Origin: Daphnia carinata | Lineage: Eukaryota > Arthropoda > Branchiopoda > Diplostraca > Daphniidae | Length of the DNA: 64,000 nucleotides | Assembly: GCF_022539665.2 (NCBI RefSeq) | Contig: NC_081335.1 | Location: 3,162,001 to 3,226,000, forward strand | Reading direction: 5' to 3' | Shown: in pieces, positions 40,226-51,307 of the stretch | Layout of the letters: each line of letters starts with the position of its first letter | How positions within the stretch are numbered: position 1 is the stretch's first letter | Position numbers and translations under genes: made by a program | Notes under the pieces: model-generated | Told to the model about the DNA's origin: nothing | Seen by the model: the letters and a program-made list of their open reading frames with translations, nothing else | The model's database searches: none

Positions 40226-40873
40226 TGTTGATCAAAAACAGAAAACAACCGCCTTGTCTATGAAGAATAGTGCAAAAATGATTTTTTGAACTGTGCTACT
40301 AATATAAATACAAGCTACAGAACATTCTGGAATACCTTTTGTGTACGTTGTACTATCCTTTTTAAAAGTTATCGTATAGGCACCTTCTCACCTGAACCAA
40401 TTTCAATTTTCGGTTTCTTTAGTGTAATTTAGAACAAATCTAAATCGAAGTAGGAAATTTTTTTGTTGTTTTTACAAACAGTGAATCCAAGTAACACGAA
40501 TAGCAGAGCACGAAAACACTAAAAAGTGGAATTATGGTTGTGCCTGCAACACCATCTAACGGAAATAAGAAATTATGCGTAGAATGTTCGACATCTATTG
40601 CAAATTAATTGAAATATTACCGGCACACTGTGCACAGACGACGATGCTTAAAGCTTGTTCCAATGGTCAGTCTCGGATCTCAAAGTTGTTCATTAATAAC
40701 GTGTTAGCATCGACAACATCTATCATCGCCTTTATTCTCCTTGTGGACATTTTAAAATAATTATTAAGTACGTCGTAGCAGTTTTCGCTGTTGATATTAT
40801 GTTTTTAGTTTGCTTCTAAACAAGGAATGTTAATTAACTTTTAGGTATTTTTGGAGTTTTCTAATCCGGAACC
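40226..40873. promoter_or_regulatory. Divergent promoter region, HCFC1R1-like / SPT6
   Basis: About 650 bp between two divergent start codons. No separate gene; a 61-codon frame at 40575-40760 has no support. Expected to contain both promoters. Confidence 0.4.
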
Positions 40874-43800
40874 ATGGCGGATTTTATCGACTCGGAAGCC
40901 GAAGAAAGCGAGGTAAGCAAAGAATTTATCGGAATATGTTGATCTTGTCTTATTCTCTGGAAACCTGTATTGCCTCCAAATTAACCAGGAGGAAGAGGAA
41001 TTGACTGAAAAGGAACGGTCAAAGTTAAAAAAGATAAAAGCTGCTGCTATTGATAGTGATGATGAAGATGAAGGTATGCATAAAATTAATAAGTATTGGT
41101 TTCATCATTTAGAGCTTTTGGTTGTACTTTTTCAATAGATGATGATGAACAAATGCAGGAGGAATTGGGGGACCTAATCGATGACAATCCAATTGAAGAT
41201 GATAGCAGCAGCAGTGAAAGTGATAATGAAACTTCTGGTGGGACTAAGCGAAAAAGAGATGACGATGATGATGAACTTGATGATCGACTGAGTGAAGAGG
41301 ATTTTGAGCTGATTGAAGAAAATTTGGGTATAAAAATGAAGGTAAAGTTACTAACACAATTTTATCATTTGAAAACTCCATGATTCCTTTTTTGTTTTAT
41401 AAGAGGAAAAAAACCTTTGTCCGAGTCAAACGAATTGTAGATGATGAATCTGATGAAGAAGGACAAGAAAAAGGAAGAGATGCCATTGCCAATGAGCTAT
41501 TTGAAGGTAAAATTTTGTTACCGTACTTTTTCAGTTTGCGAAAAAGTTTTCCTCCCCCTTCCTTTTTTAAATTTATTAATCTTATTTATTTACTTTTTTT
41601 AAAATATATTCATAGTGATTATAATTCGTATAATTAGTAGTTATAAGCAAACAGAGGCCCGTAAACAAACAAAAAAAAACGTGTACGCATACATAATAAA
41701 ATTGTGAAAATTATGACCCCGAGAAACGCACATGCCTCGTTCTGATCCCATTTTATTTTTAATTATAATTTTTTAAAAATGCAGGCTCTGATGGCGAAGA
41801 CAGCAGGAGAGCCGCAAGTAGAACAAGGCAAGAAAGAAATGAAGAAGAAAATTTTGATAAATATTCCGATGAAGAAGATGAAGACGAAGAAGATATTGGC
41901 GATTTCATTGTCGACGCTGAGGGTCAACCCATTCACGGAAAGAAAAAGAAGAGAAAAGCAATTTACACTGACGCGTATGATTATGATTATTACATCTTTT
42001 CAAGCTCGATAAACTGACAGTATTCTCAATTTCAGAGCTTTGCAAGAAGCACAAGACATTTTTGGGGTTGACTTTGATTACGAAGATTTCAACCAGGAAG
42101 GAGAGGAATATGAAGAGGACGAAGAGGAAGAAGAATATGAAGATGAAGAGGGAGTTAGAAAAATGCGAAAGAAGCCGGGTCAGGTTGTGAAAAAGAAGTC
42201 TCAGCGCAAAACCATATACGATGTCTATGAGCCTAGTGAACTTGAACGGGGTCACTTTACGGACTTCGACGAAAAGGTTAAACTTGTGCATATACATTAT
42301 AAAAATTCAAGCTGACCTAACTGTTATCATGAATAGATCCGAAAAACCGATATGCCTGAACGCATGCAACTCCGAAATGTTCCGATTTCGTCGGTGGATG
42401 AAGGTTCATCAGAATTGGACTTGGAAGCAGAGTGGATATACAAGCACGCATTTTCCAAACCATCGATTTCAAATCAGGTATGGCAACTATTCTTTATTTC
42501 TTTTTTCATCGCGCCACTTTAACTCTTCTTCTTTTAAATGCAGGACGGAAATACAGATGGTCGTGAAAAGGCTACAAAAGGCCCACAGACAGTCGAAAAG
42601 ATCCGTAAAGCTCTCGAATTTATGCGCAATCAACACTTTGAAGTGCCTTTCATCGCCTTTTACCGTAAAGAATACGTTCAACCCGAGTTGAGCGTCAATG
42701 ACCTTTGGCGAGTTTACAAATTTGACGAGAAATGGACGCAACTGCAAACACGCAAGAAGAACATGATGCGACTCTTCAAGAAAATGCAAAAGTATCAGTC
42801 GGAGAAGCTTACCCAAAATTTGACGGAATCTATTCCGGAAAATGTTCGTGTTCTCAAAGATGAGGACTACGATAGACTGAGAGTCGTTCAATCGATTGAA
42901 GAGTTAAGCGACGTTTACAACCATTTCGTGCTATACTATGGAGCTGACGTACCTGCCATGCAGGAAGACCATCGCCGTAAGGCGAGAGAAGAAGCTAAAG
43001 AACGAAGAAGTTCAGCCGCTAGAAGAAGGTTGAACGAAGACGGGGAACCTATTGATGTTGATGATCTCGGTGAAGACCTTCGTGATCCAGATGATCCCGA
43101 TACAGCAAACATTGACGAGGCATCAGCTATCAAACAAGCGACACGAAGTGATCTGTACTCTTTGTGCGCTAGGGCTGGATTAGATGGTTTATTAAGGAAA
43201 TACGGATTATCTCCTGAACAATTCGCTGAAAATATGCGGGATAATTACCAACGACACGAAGTAGATCAAACACCAACGGAGCCTTTCGATGTTGCGCTTG
43301 AATACGTCTCGACAAAGTTCCCAACTGCTACTGAAGTCCTTAAAGCAGCAAACTACATGATGGCAGTTCAGATCGCCAAAGAGCCGTTGGTTCGTCAGTG
43401 TGTTCGCGAAGCCTTCTTTGAACGCGCTCGAATCGACGTTATACCCACAAAACAGGGTCTGAAGGAGATCGACGAGAATCACCATCTTTATCCCATGAAA
43501 TTTCTTAAAGATAAACCCGTGCGTGACTTAGCAGACGACCAGTTCCTCCGCCTGATAGTCGCTGAACAAGACAAGTTACTTACCATTGTTTTCCAAACGA
43601 AAATCGAAGGAGCGACTACTCCCAGTTACGTTGATGAGGTGAAAGCATTATTCACCCGCGACGAGTTCAGCAAACTAGTTCAAGAATGGAATGATCTGCG
43701 TAATGAAGTAATTGATCTCGCACTCAATAAGTTCGTTTTCCCTGCACTGGTCAAAGAGCTTAAGGCTAAGTTGTTAAGCGAAGCTCGGGAATTTGTTTTA

Positions 43801-46800
43801 CGAGCTTGTTGCCACCAGCTTTACAACTGGCTTAAGGTATGCAAAGATCCGCCATTACATTACTGGGAGAGAATATGTTTCTTATTTTCTATGTTTGTTT
43901 TGTAGGTTGCCCCCTATAAAGTCGACTTCGATGACGAAGATGAATGGGACACTAAAAATGGCATTCGAGTCATGGCGATCAGCTACGTTGCCGATCTCGA
44001 TCAAGCTGCTTTTGGTTGTTTAATCAATGTCGACGGTGAATGTACGGATCACATCCGTCTGGAACATATTCTTAAACGAAAAAATGCTTGGAAGGAGATG
44101 GATCGTGCTGGAAAAGAGAGAGACTTGAATATGCTGCGTAATTTCATTTTTAGTAAAAAGCCACACGTAATCGCCGTTAGTGCCGAGTCGCGAGAAGCTA
44201 CCATGCTGATAGAAGATTTGCGAGCTATTACTGCTCAGTTAGTCGAAGATGAACAATGGCCAATGATCAATGTTGAACTAGTAGACAACAGTTTGGGTAA
44301 GGTTTTTGCGAATTCCACTCGAGCTGAAACGGAGTTTCGTGAATATCCGTCATTGTTACGCGAAGCCATAAGCATCGCCAGAGGTTTACAGGTAAAACTC
44401 TTGTGTCTTACAATTTTTACGATGCCTAGTTTGTCTACAAAAATGTTTTGATACTTAGGATCCACTCATTGAGTATTCACAATTGTGCAATACCGATGAA
44501 GAAATCGTATGCCTTAAATACCACGAGTTGCAGGATCAGCTGTCTAAAGAAGAACTTTTGGAAGGACTCTATACAGAATTTGTTAACCGAACGAATGAAG
44601 TTGGTGTTGACATCAATCGGGCCATTAACTACCCGCACACAGCTAATCTAGTTCAGTTTGTCTGCGGTCTCGGTCCAAGAAAAGGCCAAGCGCTGATAAA
44701 AATCCTGAAACAAAACAACCAAAGGCTAGAAAATCGAACTCAATTAGTCACCGCCTGTCACATGGGTCCAAAAGTAATTTTAAAGCCATTCTAGTTCTGT
44801 TAGAATGACTTTTTTAACCCTCAAATTTTTCTCAAAGGTTTTCATTAACTGTGCTGGTTTCATCAAAATTGATACCAATTCACTTGGTGACAGTACCGAA
44901 TCGTACGTAGAAGTATTGGACGGCTCGCGTGTCCATCCGGAAACTTACGAATGGGCTCGTAAAATGGCTGTTGATGCTCTAGAGTACGACGATGAAGATG
45001 CCAATCCAGCTGGTGCTGTTGAAGAAATTCTCGAAGCTCCCGAGCGCCTCAAAGTATAAAATATTTTTATCCGAATGTAAGACTTGATTTTACCTTAGTT
45101 TATATTCGATAGGATTTGGATCTCGATGCTTTCGCTGATGAACTTGAGCGACAAGGTTTCGGCAACAAACGAATCACTTTGTACGATATCCGATCGGAGC
45201 TCAATCATCGATACAAGGACGCCCGACAGCAATATCAAGCACCTTCTCCTGAAGAGATCTTTAATATGGTCACTAAGGAGACGCCACAAACCTTTTTCAT
45301 CGGCAAGCTTGTAATGGCAACCGTAACGGGCTTCCAGCACCGCAAACCCAAACGTGAGGAATTGGATAGAGCGAATCCAAATAGAAATGAAGCTACCGGC
45401 CTTTGGCAATGTCCCTTTTGTCTGCAGGTAAAAACAATAATGTTAAAACAATTAAGTCGTATGTTTGAAAGGTATTGTTTGTTATCTTAGAACGACTTCA
45501 CTGATTTATCGGAAGTGTGGAACCATTTTGATGCTGGATCGTGCAGTGGTCAAGCGATCGGTGTGCGAGTTCGCTTGGAAAACGGATTGTCAGGGTTCAT
45601 TCCAATGAAATGTCTTTCTGACTCTGAAGTAACCAATCCAGAAGAAAGAGTTCGTCCTGGCCAGACGATCCATTGTCGTGTAACTAAAATCGACGTGGAG
45701 CGGTTCTCGGTCGCAGCAACTTCCAAATCCTCTGATCTGATGGACAAAAACGGCGAATGGCGTCCGCCTAAGGACGCTTACTACGACACAGCAGCTGAAG
45801 AAAGCATTTTGCGAGCAGAAGAAGATGCTAAGAAGCTCAAACATCGCCAAAGCTACACTAAGCGTGTCATTGTTCATCCATCATTCAAAAATATTGGATT
45901 CAAAGAAGCTGAAAAAATCATGGCTTCTATGGAACAAGGTGAAGTTATCGTTCGGCCTTCCAGCAAAGGAACCAATCATTTGACAGTCACCTGGAAGGTC
46001 GGCGAAAACATTTGCCAGCACGTTGATATCCGAGAAGAGGGCAAAGAAAACGCTTTCAGTCTTGGTCAATCGCTGTGGATCGGCGATGAAGAATTTGAAG
46101 ATCTGGACGAAATTGTGGCTCGCTACATCAACCCGATGGCTGGCCACGCCCGCGATCTCTATGCTTTCCGTTATTTCCGCGATTTGGGAATTCCGGAAGA
46201 GAACTATGCCCCTGGCAAAGAACGCGAACGTGCCGATGAAGTGATCAAGGATGACAAAAAGAAAAATCCTGCAAAGATTCACTACTTTGTAACGGCTTCC
46301 CGTGAATTTCCGGGCAAGTTTATGCTTACATATTTACCCAGGACGCACACCAAGCACGAATTCATCACAGTTACTCCGGAAGGATTCCGATTCCGTGGAC
46401 AGGTCCACGACAGTTTGGCTTCTCTCTTCCGATGGTTCAAGGAACACTTTAGAGATCCTATTCCTGGGACTCCTTCTTCACGTGCCGGTGGCGGTGGCCA
46501 TCATACTTCGGGTAGCTCGTCACGTACACCTGGCTATGGTGGAACAGGAACGACCCCGAATGTTAATCCAGAGACGCTGCAACGTGTAGCTCAATCGATA
46601 CCAGCTAATATGCTTCATTCCCTTAGTCAGGCTGCACATTTCCAAGGTGATAAATGAAAAATTGTATAAAGTGTGGCTAGAATTCCATTTTAATATTAAC
46701 GATTCTGCTGGTTTAGGAACCCCGACGCCCTTCGGTTACCCTGCGAATACTCCATACACACCATCTGGGCAGACGCCTTTTATGACCCCGTTTGCCACAA

Positions 46801-49409
46801 CTCCTCATCAACCTCAGACTCCACGCTATTCCGGTACTCCCGCACCAAATGCTGCACCTTCGGGTGGAGCTTCTCAGGGCACTTTCAGAACACCTGCTGC
46901 TCCAGTTGCACACAGAGGTAAAAATAAAATAAAAATTAGCATTAAAGTAAAGCAGGTTTTAAACTTCGGGTTTTATAGGATATGGATCACAGAATCATTC
47001 ATCTTCACCATTCAACCGTCAATCTAGTGGTTCCAATCGACCAAGTTCTCAAAGTACGTCAAAATTAAGTTTTTTTTTTTTTTTTTTTAGATTGCTCATT
47101 GTGATTTTCCACCTATTTAATTTTCGTAGGCTCATCCAGAGGAGCTTCCGATTCGTGGGATGCAGTTGCTGATGATTGGGGCCTTGGAAGTACAGCCAAC
47201 GGCTCCAAAACTTCTACATCTCGATCTGCTGCACCTGCTGGCAGTGAACCTGATGATTGGAACGCAGCAACTAATGCTTGGGGTTCAGTTACCGCTAACC
47301 GGTCAGCCGCAAAAACGACGCCTAATTCAAGACCAAGTGCCGCTGCCTCAGGTGATGATTGGGGAGCTTCTGCTGATGCCTGGGCATCTTCTGGTGGCAA
47401 TTCTCGCGGAAGAACAACACCAAGCGCAAGCAGAGCCGGGGCAGGCACAGAGGACTGGGGTGCGTCAAGCAAACCATCAGGATCATCTTCCAACCCATCC
47501 ACACCCAAAACCAATTCTTCAAAAACCGGAGGTAGTGATGACTGGGGAGCTAAAGCCGACGCCTGGGCTGCCTCAAAGGGAAGAACTACAACCAGTTCTA
47601 GCAAAGGAGATGATTGGGGAAGCTCTGGCAGCTCTAGTAGCCCATGGGCCACTGGTGCTAATGCCGCTCCGAGAGGAGGAAGGACTCCATCTCGTGGTGG
47701 ATCGAAATCTAGTACACCTGCTAGCAGTCAGCCAGCAGCTGTGGATGATTGGGGTTTATCCAACGACACACCGGCTGCACAGTCTGCTACAACTACGTCA
47801 CGTAGTGCGACATCAGCAGCAAACGATGACTGGGCATCCGAAGCCGATGCGTTTGCGTCAGGTAGCAAATCTGCAACCCCGCGAGCTGCACCGACTCCGA
47901 GTTCATCTGGTGCTGATGATTGGTCAGCGGCAGCTGATGCATGGGCTAGCGGAAGCAGCTCCAAAGCATCAACGACACCCAGCGCTTCCAAGACAGATGA
48001 TCCATGGAGTAGCATAAGTAGCACTGGTGGCAGTGGAGGAGGATCTTACGGTTCCAGAGGAACAGGAGGGTCGTATGGCTCCCGAGGAGGTGGTAGAGGT
48101 GGAGGAGGAGGCGGTGGAAGGCCGTGTTATAATGTAGGCGATTGTTCTTGAGTTACATTTATGAAACGTTCATGTTTTATCAATCTAATGTTTTATTTCT
48201 AGTGCCAGGAAGAAGGTCATATGTCGAAAGATTGTCCTAAACCCAGAGCAGGAGGTGGCAGGGGACGAGGAGGAGGAGGATCCATGTCTTGTTATAACGT
48301 AGGTGTTCTGTTATTTTATTATTTGATTTACCACTTTCTTTTGTTTTCTGAATGCTGATATTGTTTTTCCTTGAATCGTAGTGTAACGAAGACGGACATA
48401 TGTCAAGAGATTGTCCTAAGCCTTCTGCTAGAGGTGGTGGTAGAGGCGGGGGTTCGATGTCCTGTTACAATGTAAGTATGATGTTGATCAGTGTAACCAC
48501 GATAACTTACCGTATTTGTTTTAATTTTAGTGTAATGAAGACGGACATATTTCAAGAGATTGCCCGAAGCCGTCCAGCCGAGGAGGAGGTAGAAGTGGTG
48601 GAAGCCGTGCTTGCTATAAGGTACTTTTTTGTATATATTTATTATTTGTTTTATTGTTCGCCCTGATTTTATGGGAAATGATTTTTTATTGCAGTGCAAT
48701 GAAGAAGGGCACATGTCAGCAGATTGTCCCAAATCAGGAGGGAGCAGAAGCGGCAGCAGCCGCTCCCGATCTAGTACGGCCTCCGCCAATGACGATAGGG
48801 GATCCACCTCCAGCCCATGGGCTACAGGAGCCAATGCAGCCCCTCGCGGAAGTGGAAGGGCATCGTCGAGTGCTAGCAAATCAAATGATGATGATTGGGG
48901 GGCTTCTGTACCTGCTAGATCAGGTGACAGGACATCGCCAAGTGCCAGAAAATCAAACGACGATGACTGGGGAACTCCTGCACCCCCTGCTGCAGCCGGT
49001 AGATCTACACCAAGTGCCAGAAAATCAAACGATGATGATTGGGGAGCTACGGCCGACTCTTGGCCTTCAGCCACCGGGAAGGGCGGAGGAGATAGATCTC
49101 GGTCAAGCAGAAGTACAGCGGCTCCTGCTTCTTCAGCTGATTCATGGGACACTGCAGCGACGTCTAGAGGATCTGCGTCACGAGGAGATGATGATTGGGG
49201 CACTTCTATCAGCGCACCTGGAACTACGCCACGATCTAGGTTAATTTAGCATTTGCTGGTTTTCAAAAATATTATCCATAAAGTTTGTGCCTAAATTTTT
49301 ACATTTTTCTGTTGTATTTTGTAGTGATGGTCGAAGAAGTTCTCGCCAGGGCGGCCGCAGTCCTCGTCAAATGGAAATGGGCGACGCCACCCCGCTCTAT
49401 GATGAATGA
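40874..49409 (+). CDS. SUPT6H: Transcription elongation factor SPT6 with expanded DW-repeat and zinc-knuckle tail
   Basis: SPT6 is a histone chaperone that travels with RNA polymerase II. Twenty-one exons give about 2322 residues (human about 1726). Exon starts: 40874, 40989, 41139, 41404, 41785, 42036, 42337, 42544, 43906, 44459, 44838, 45113, 45491, 46717, 46979, 47130, 48203, 48382, 48531, 48695 and 49325. Order: acidic region (1-290), helical core with [20 protein letters not shown], YqgF-like fold (about 770-925), HhH ([20 protein letters not shown]), death-like part with [21 protein letters not shown]1 ([14 protein letters not shown]) and tandem SH2 ([19 protein letters not shown], about 1345-1545). 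Then a Thr-Pro-rich linker, a Trp-repeat region (1687-2018), four CCHC knuckles (2019-2127), more Trp repeats and the conserved end GDATPLYDE. The ending GDATPL-DE and single DWGxxAxxW motif occur in human SPT6 as I recall, so the extra domains sit inside the gene. Confidence 0.95.
47130..48133 (+). repeat. First DW-repeat block in the SPT6 tail (exon 16)
   Basis: One exon of 1004 nt encodes nine [DE]DW motifs: ADDWG, PDDWN, GDDWG, TEDWG, SDDWG, GDDWG, VDDWG, NDDWA and ADDWS. Several are followed at fixed spacing by a second Trp, as in [20 protein letters not shown] and [10 protein letters not shown]. Linkers are Ser/Thr/Ala/Gly/Pro-rich and predicted disordered. The exon ends with a Gly/Arg stretch and the first Cys pair of knuckle 1. 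Confidence 0.9.
48125..48733 (+). repeat. Four CCHC zinc-knuckle units on tandem duplicated exons
   Basis: Each unit fits C-x2-C-x4-H-x4-[43 protein letters not shown] and [14 protein letters not shown]. Every unit is cut by a phase-0 intron after CYN/CYK, so exons 17, 18 and 19 (96, 90 and 90 nt) are near-identical modules joined by Gly/Arg linkers. CNBP-type knuckles bind single-stranded nucleic acid, and that is the expected role here. Confidence 0.92.
48734..49239 (+). repeat. Second DW-repeat block in the SPT6 tail (exon 20)
   Basis: Contains four DDDWG motifs, one continuing as [11 protein letters not shown], plus SPW and two DSW. Two neighbouring units share [12 protein letters not shown] almost exactly, a sign of recent tandem duplication. 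[13 protein letters not shown] also occurs in the first block. Confidence 0.9.
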
Positions 49410-51307
49410 CCTCTCTAACACATAATAACTCTTAGCGTTAGATTCTTCTGTTCCCTCAGCTCATATTGTTTCATTCGTATTCACTACCCTAATCGTGCTT
49501 TGCGAAAAACCGTCACTAGTATCGAACTGGGAGCGGGAAAAAAAAAGTTTTGATACTTGAATACAAAGGACATGTATTTGCACTTGCGATTATGTTGTAT
49601 CACATTACATTTCCGCTGGTACCTAGTGTTCTCTTATTTTATAACCAACTGAAACGTTAAAGAAAAATAATCGTTGGAATACATAATCGCCTCACTAGGC
49701 ACCTCTTTTAATGTTTTCGTTCTCATGTGAAGATGATGTGAGACAGTGTTAGCGAAGATTGTGGATTGTATAGACTATTTTACTTATTTTCCAGTATAAA
49801 GCGAATTGTACGTAAGTCAGTAACAGATGAAAAAAACGTACGGAAGGTCAGCAGTTTTGACCAGCAATAAAAGAATCGTGCATCTCGATCGATTGTCTAA
49901 TTATTATGACTTTTTATTAATTGCAAATGTGAATGTAGTGTGATACAATGAGTTTCAAGAAGTAAATCTATGGCCAAAATTTTTTCCGAATGGTTCTAGT
50001 TAGGTCCAGAAAAAATGTGAAAATCAACATTACACACTGTATTTCCCCCGCTGATTGTCACTTTCTCAGTGCGTTCTGTATATCAGACTCCAGCGGTCCA
50101 GCCTAGCAGACGTTTCACATGTTGCTTGCAAATTCCGAAAACATTTTGAAAATGATGTGGCAACGCAGGATCACCCTCTGGCTATGTTCGGTTTTCTTCG
50201 CAGTCGATGCGCCTGCCAATCTCGCTTCATTCGTCGGCGTAAGCTATTGCTGAACAAACGTGCGAAAGTGAAAATTAGAATTGCTTATCAGCGTCCAAAA
50301 GGGTAATTATTGTTTTTCGTTTAACATACTTGCTAGTGGCACGTGCCTCGTTGTCACAAATTATACTGAGGTACATTTGATACCCGTTGCGAGCCACGTA
50401 TAGTTTTTTTTTCAAATATTGCTTCTGGGCTAGTGCTTCTAGGGGTAAATAACAAACCCATGCTGCCTAGTAGTTCGAATGAGTCCCGACATGGCCGTTC
50501 TCAACCTCTAATTTGTCAAGTAATCAAGATGGCCGATAAGCAAATTAATTACGACATGTTTATCTTATCACATCCTTGCAATCCCTTTTAATTTTTATTC
50601 ACATTTTCCATCAATTGTTGCGACCTAAATTAATTTTTAGTTATTGTTTTTTCAACGAAATTTTTTTTGAACACTTAGACTAAAAATTTTTTTTAACCTT
50701 GGTACGGTAAACCTCACGTGGTATATGGTTTGCGAAAATTGCATTCGTCATCCTAGCTCAAGGCTGAATAGGGTCAATCTCCCGTCATAGTCAGGGGTGC
50801 TCCTTCAGGGAGAATTGAAGCAGAGTTAAGTGCTTTAGTTGCCCTCTTCTTGGGAAGCTTTTTTATTTGATTTGTGTCAAGGGAATTTTGTACCCCTCTG
50901 AAACGTCAGTTGTGCCGATAGCTAACATGAATCTAATATAATAAATTCCATTCCAGCTTCTAAAATTCCAGCTTGCCTCCTATCCTAAATACATCAATCA
51001 TTTTGAAGATTCTAAATCTGTTAAACCGTTTTCTGGATTAATATTTTGATCGGTTTTTTTAAATAGAACCGTATTTGAATTCTGTGGTAAGCGCGGGATT
51101 ATAGAAATTCAAGAAGTATGTTAAAAATCAAGAATTTTAAGATTTTTGCAAAGTCTAGATTGTTTTTTAATTTAAATCCTTTTTGTTTCAACAAATGCCC
51201 TAAATTTGTTTTGCCAATGTCCTTCTTTCACCCTTATTGTAGTTAAACTTCAGATTGATGCTGGAAGCAGTATAACAAGGTCCAGGTTGAAAATCAACTA
51301 GAAAAAA
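49410..51307. other. Gap between SPT6 and PIWI
   Basis: Contains the SPT6 3' UTR with AATAAA at 49866-49871, then AT-rich sequence. An 83-codon frame at 50055-50306 ends at a GTAATT donor-like site and could be an untranslated PIWI exon. An acceptor-like site (TTATTGTAG) ends near 51242, about 65 bases before the PIWI start. Confidence 0.45.
49866..49871 (+). terminator. Poly(A) signal of SPT6
   Basis: AATAAA about 455 bases after the SPT6 stop. Confidence 0.5.

Noticed and set aside
47113-47652. 179-codon minus-strand frame and 285-codon plus-strand alternative frame over the first DW block
   Set aside because: Both are shadows of the same low-complexity repeats; only the DDWG frame joins in phase to the exons on either side.
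48403-49203. 266-codon open frame on the minus strand opposite the SPT6 tail
   Set aside because: It crosses SPT6 introns and exons, encodes a Ser/Leu/Pro-rich mirror of the GATGATTGGGG repeats and has no motif; it is a by-product of repetitive codon use on the plus strand.
50055-50306. 83-codon frame between SPT6 and PIWI as a separate gene
   Set aside because: Arg-rich without a known domain and ending at a donor-like site; an untranslated PIWI leader exon is a simpler reading, itself unproven.
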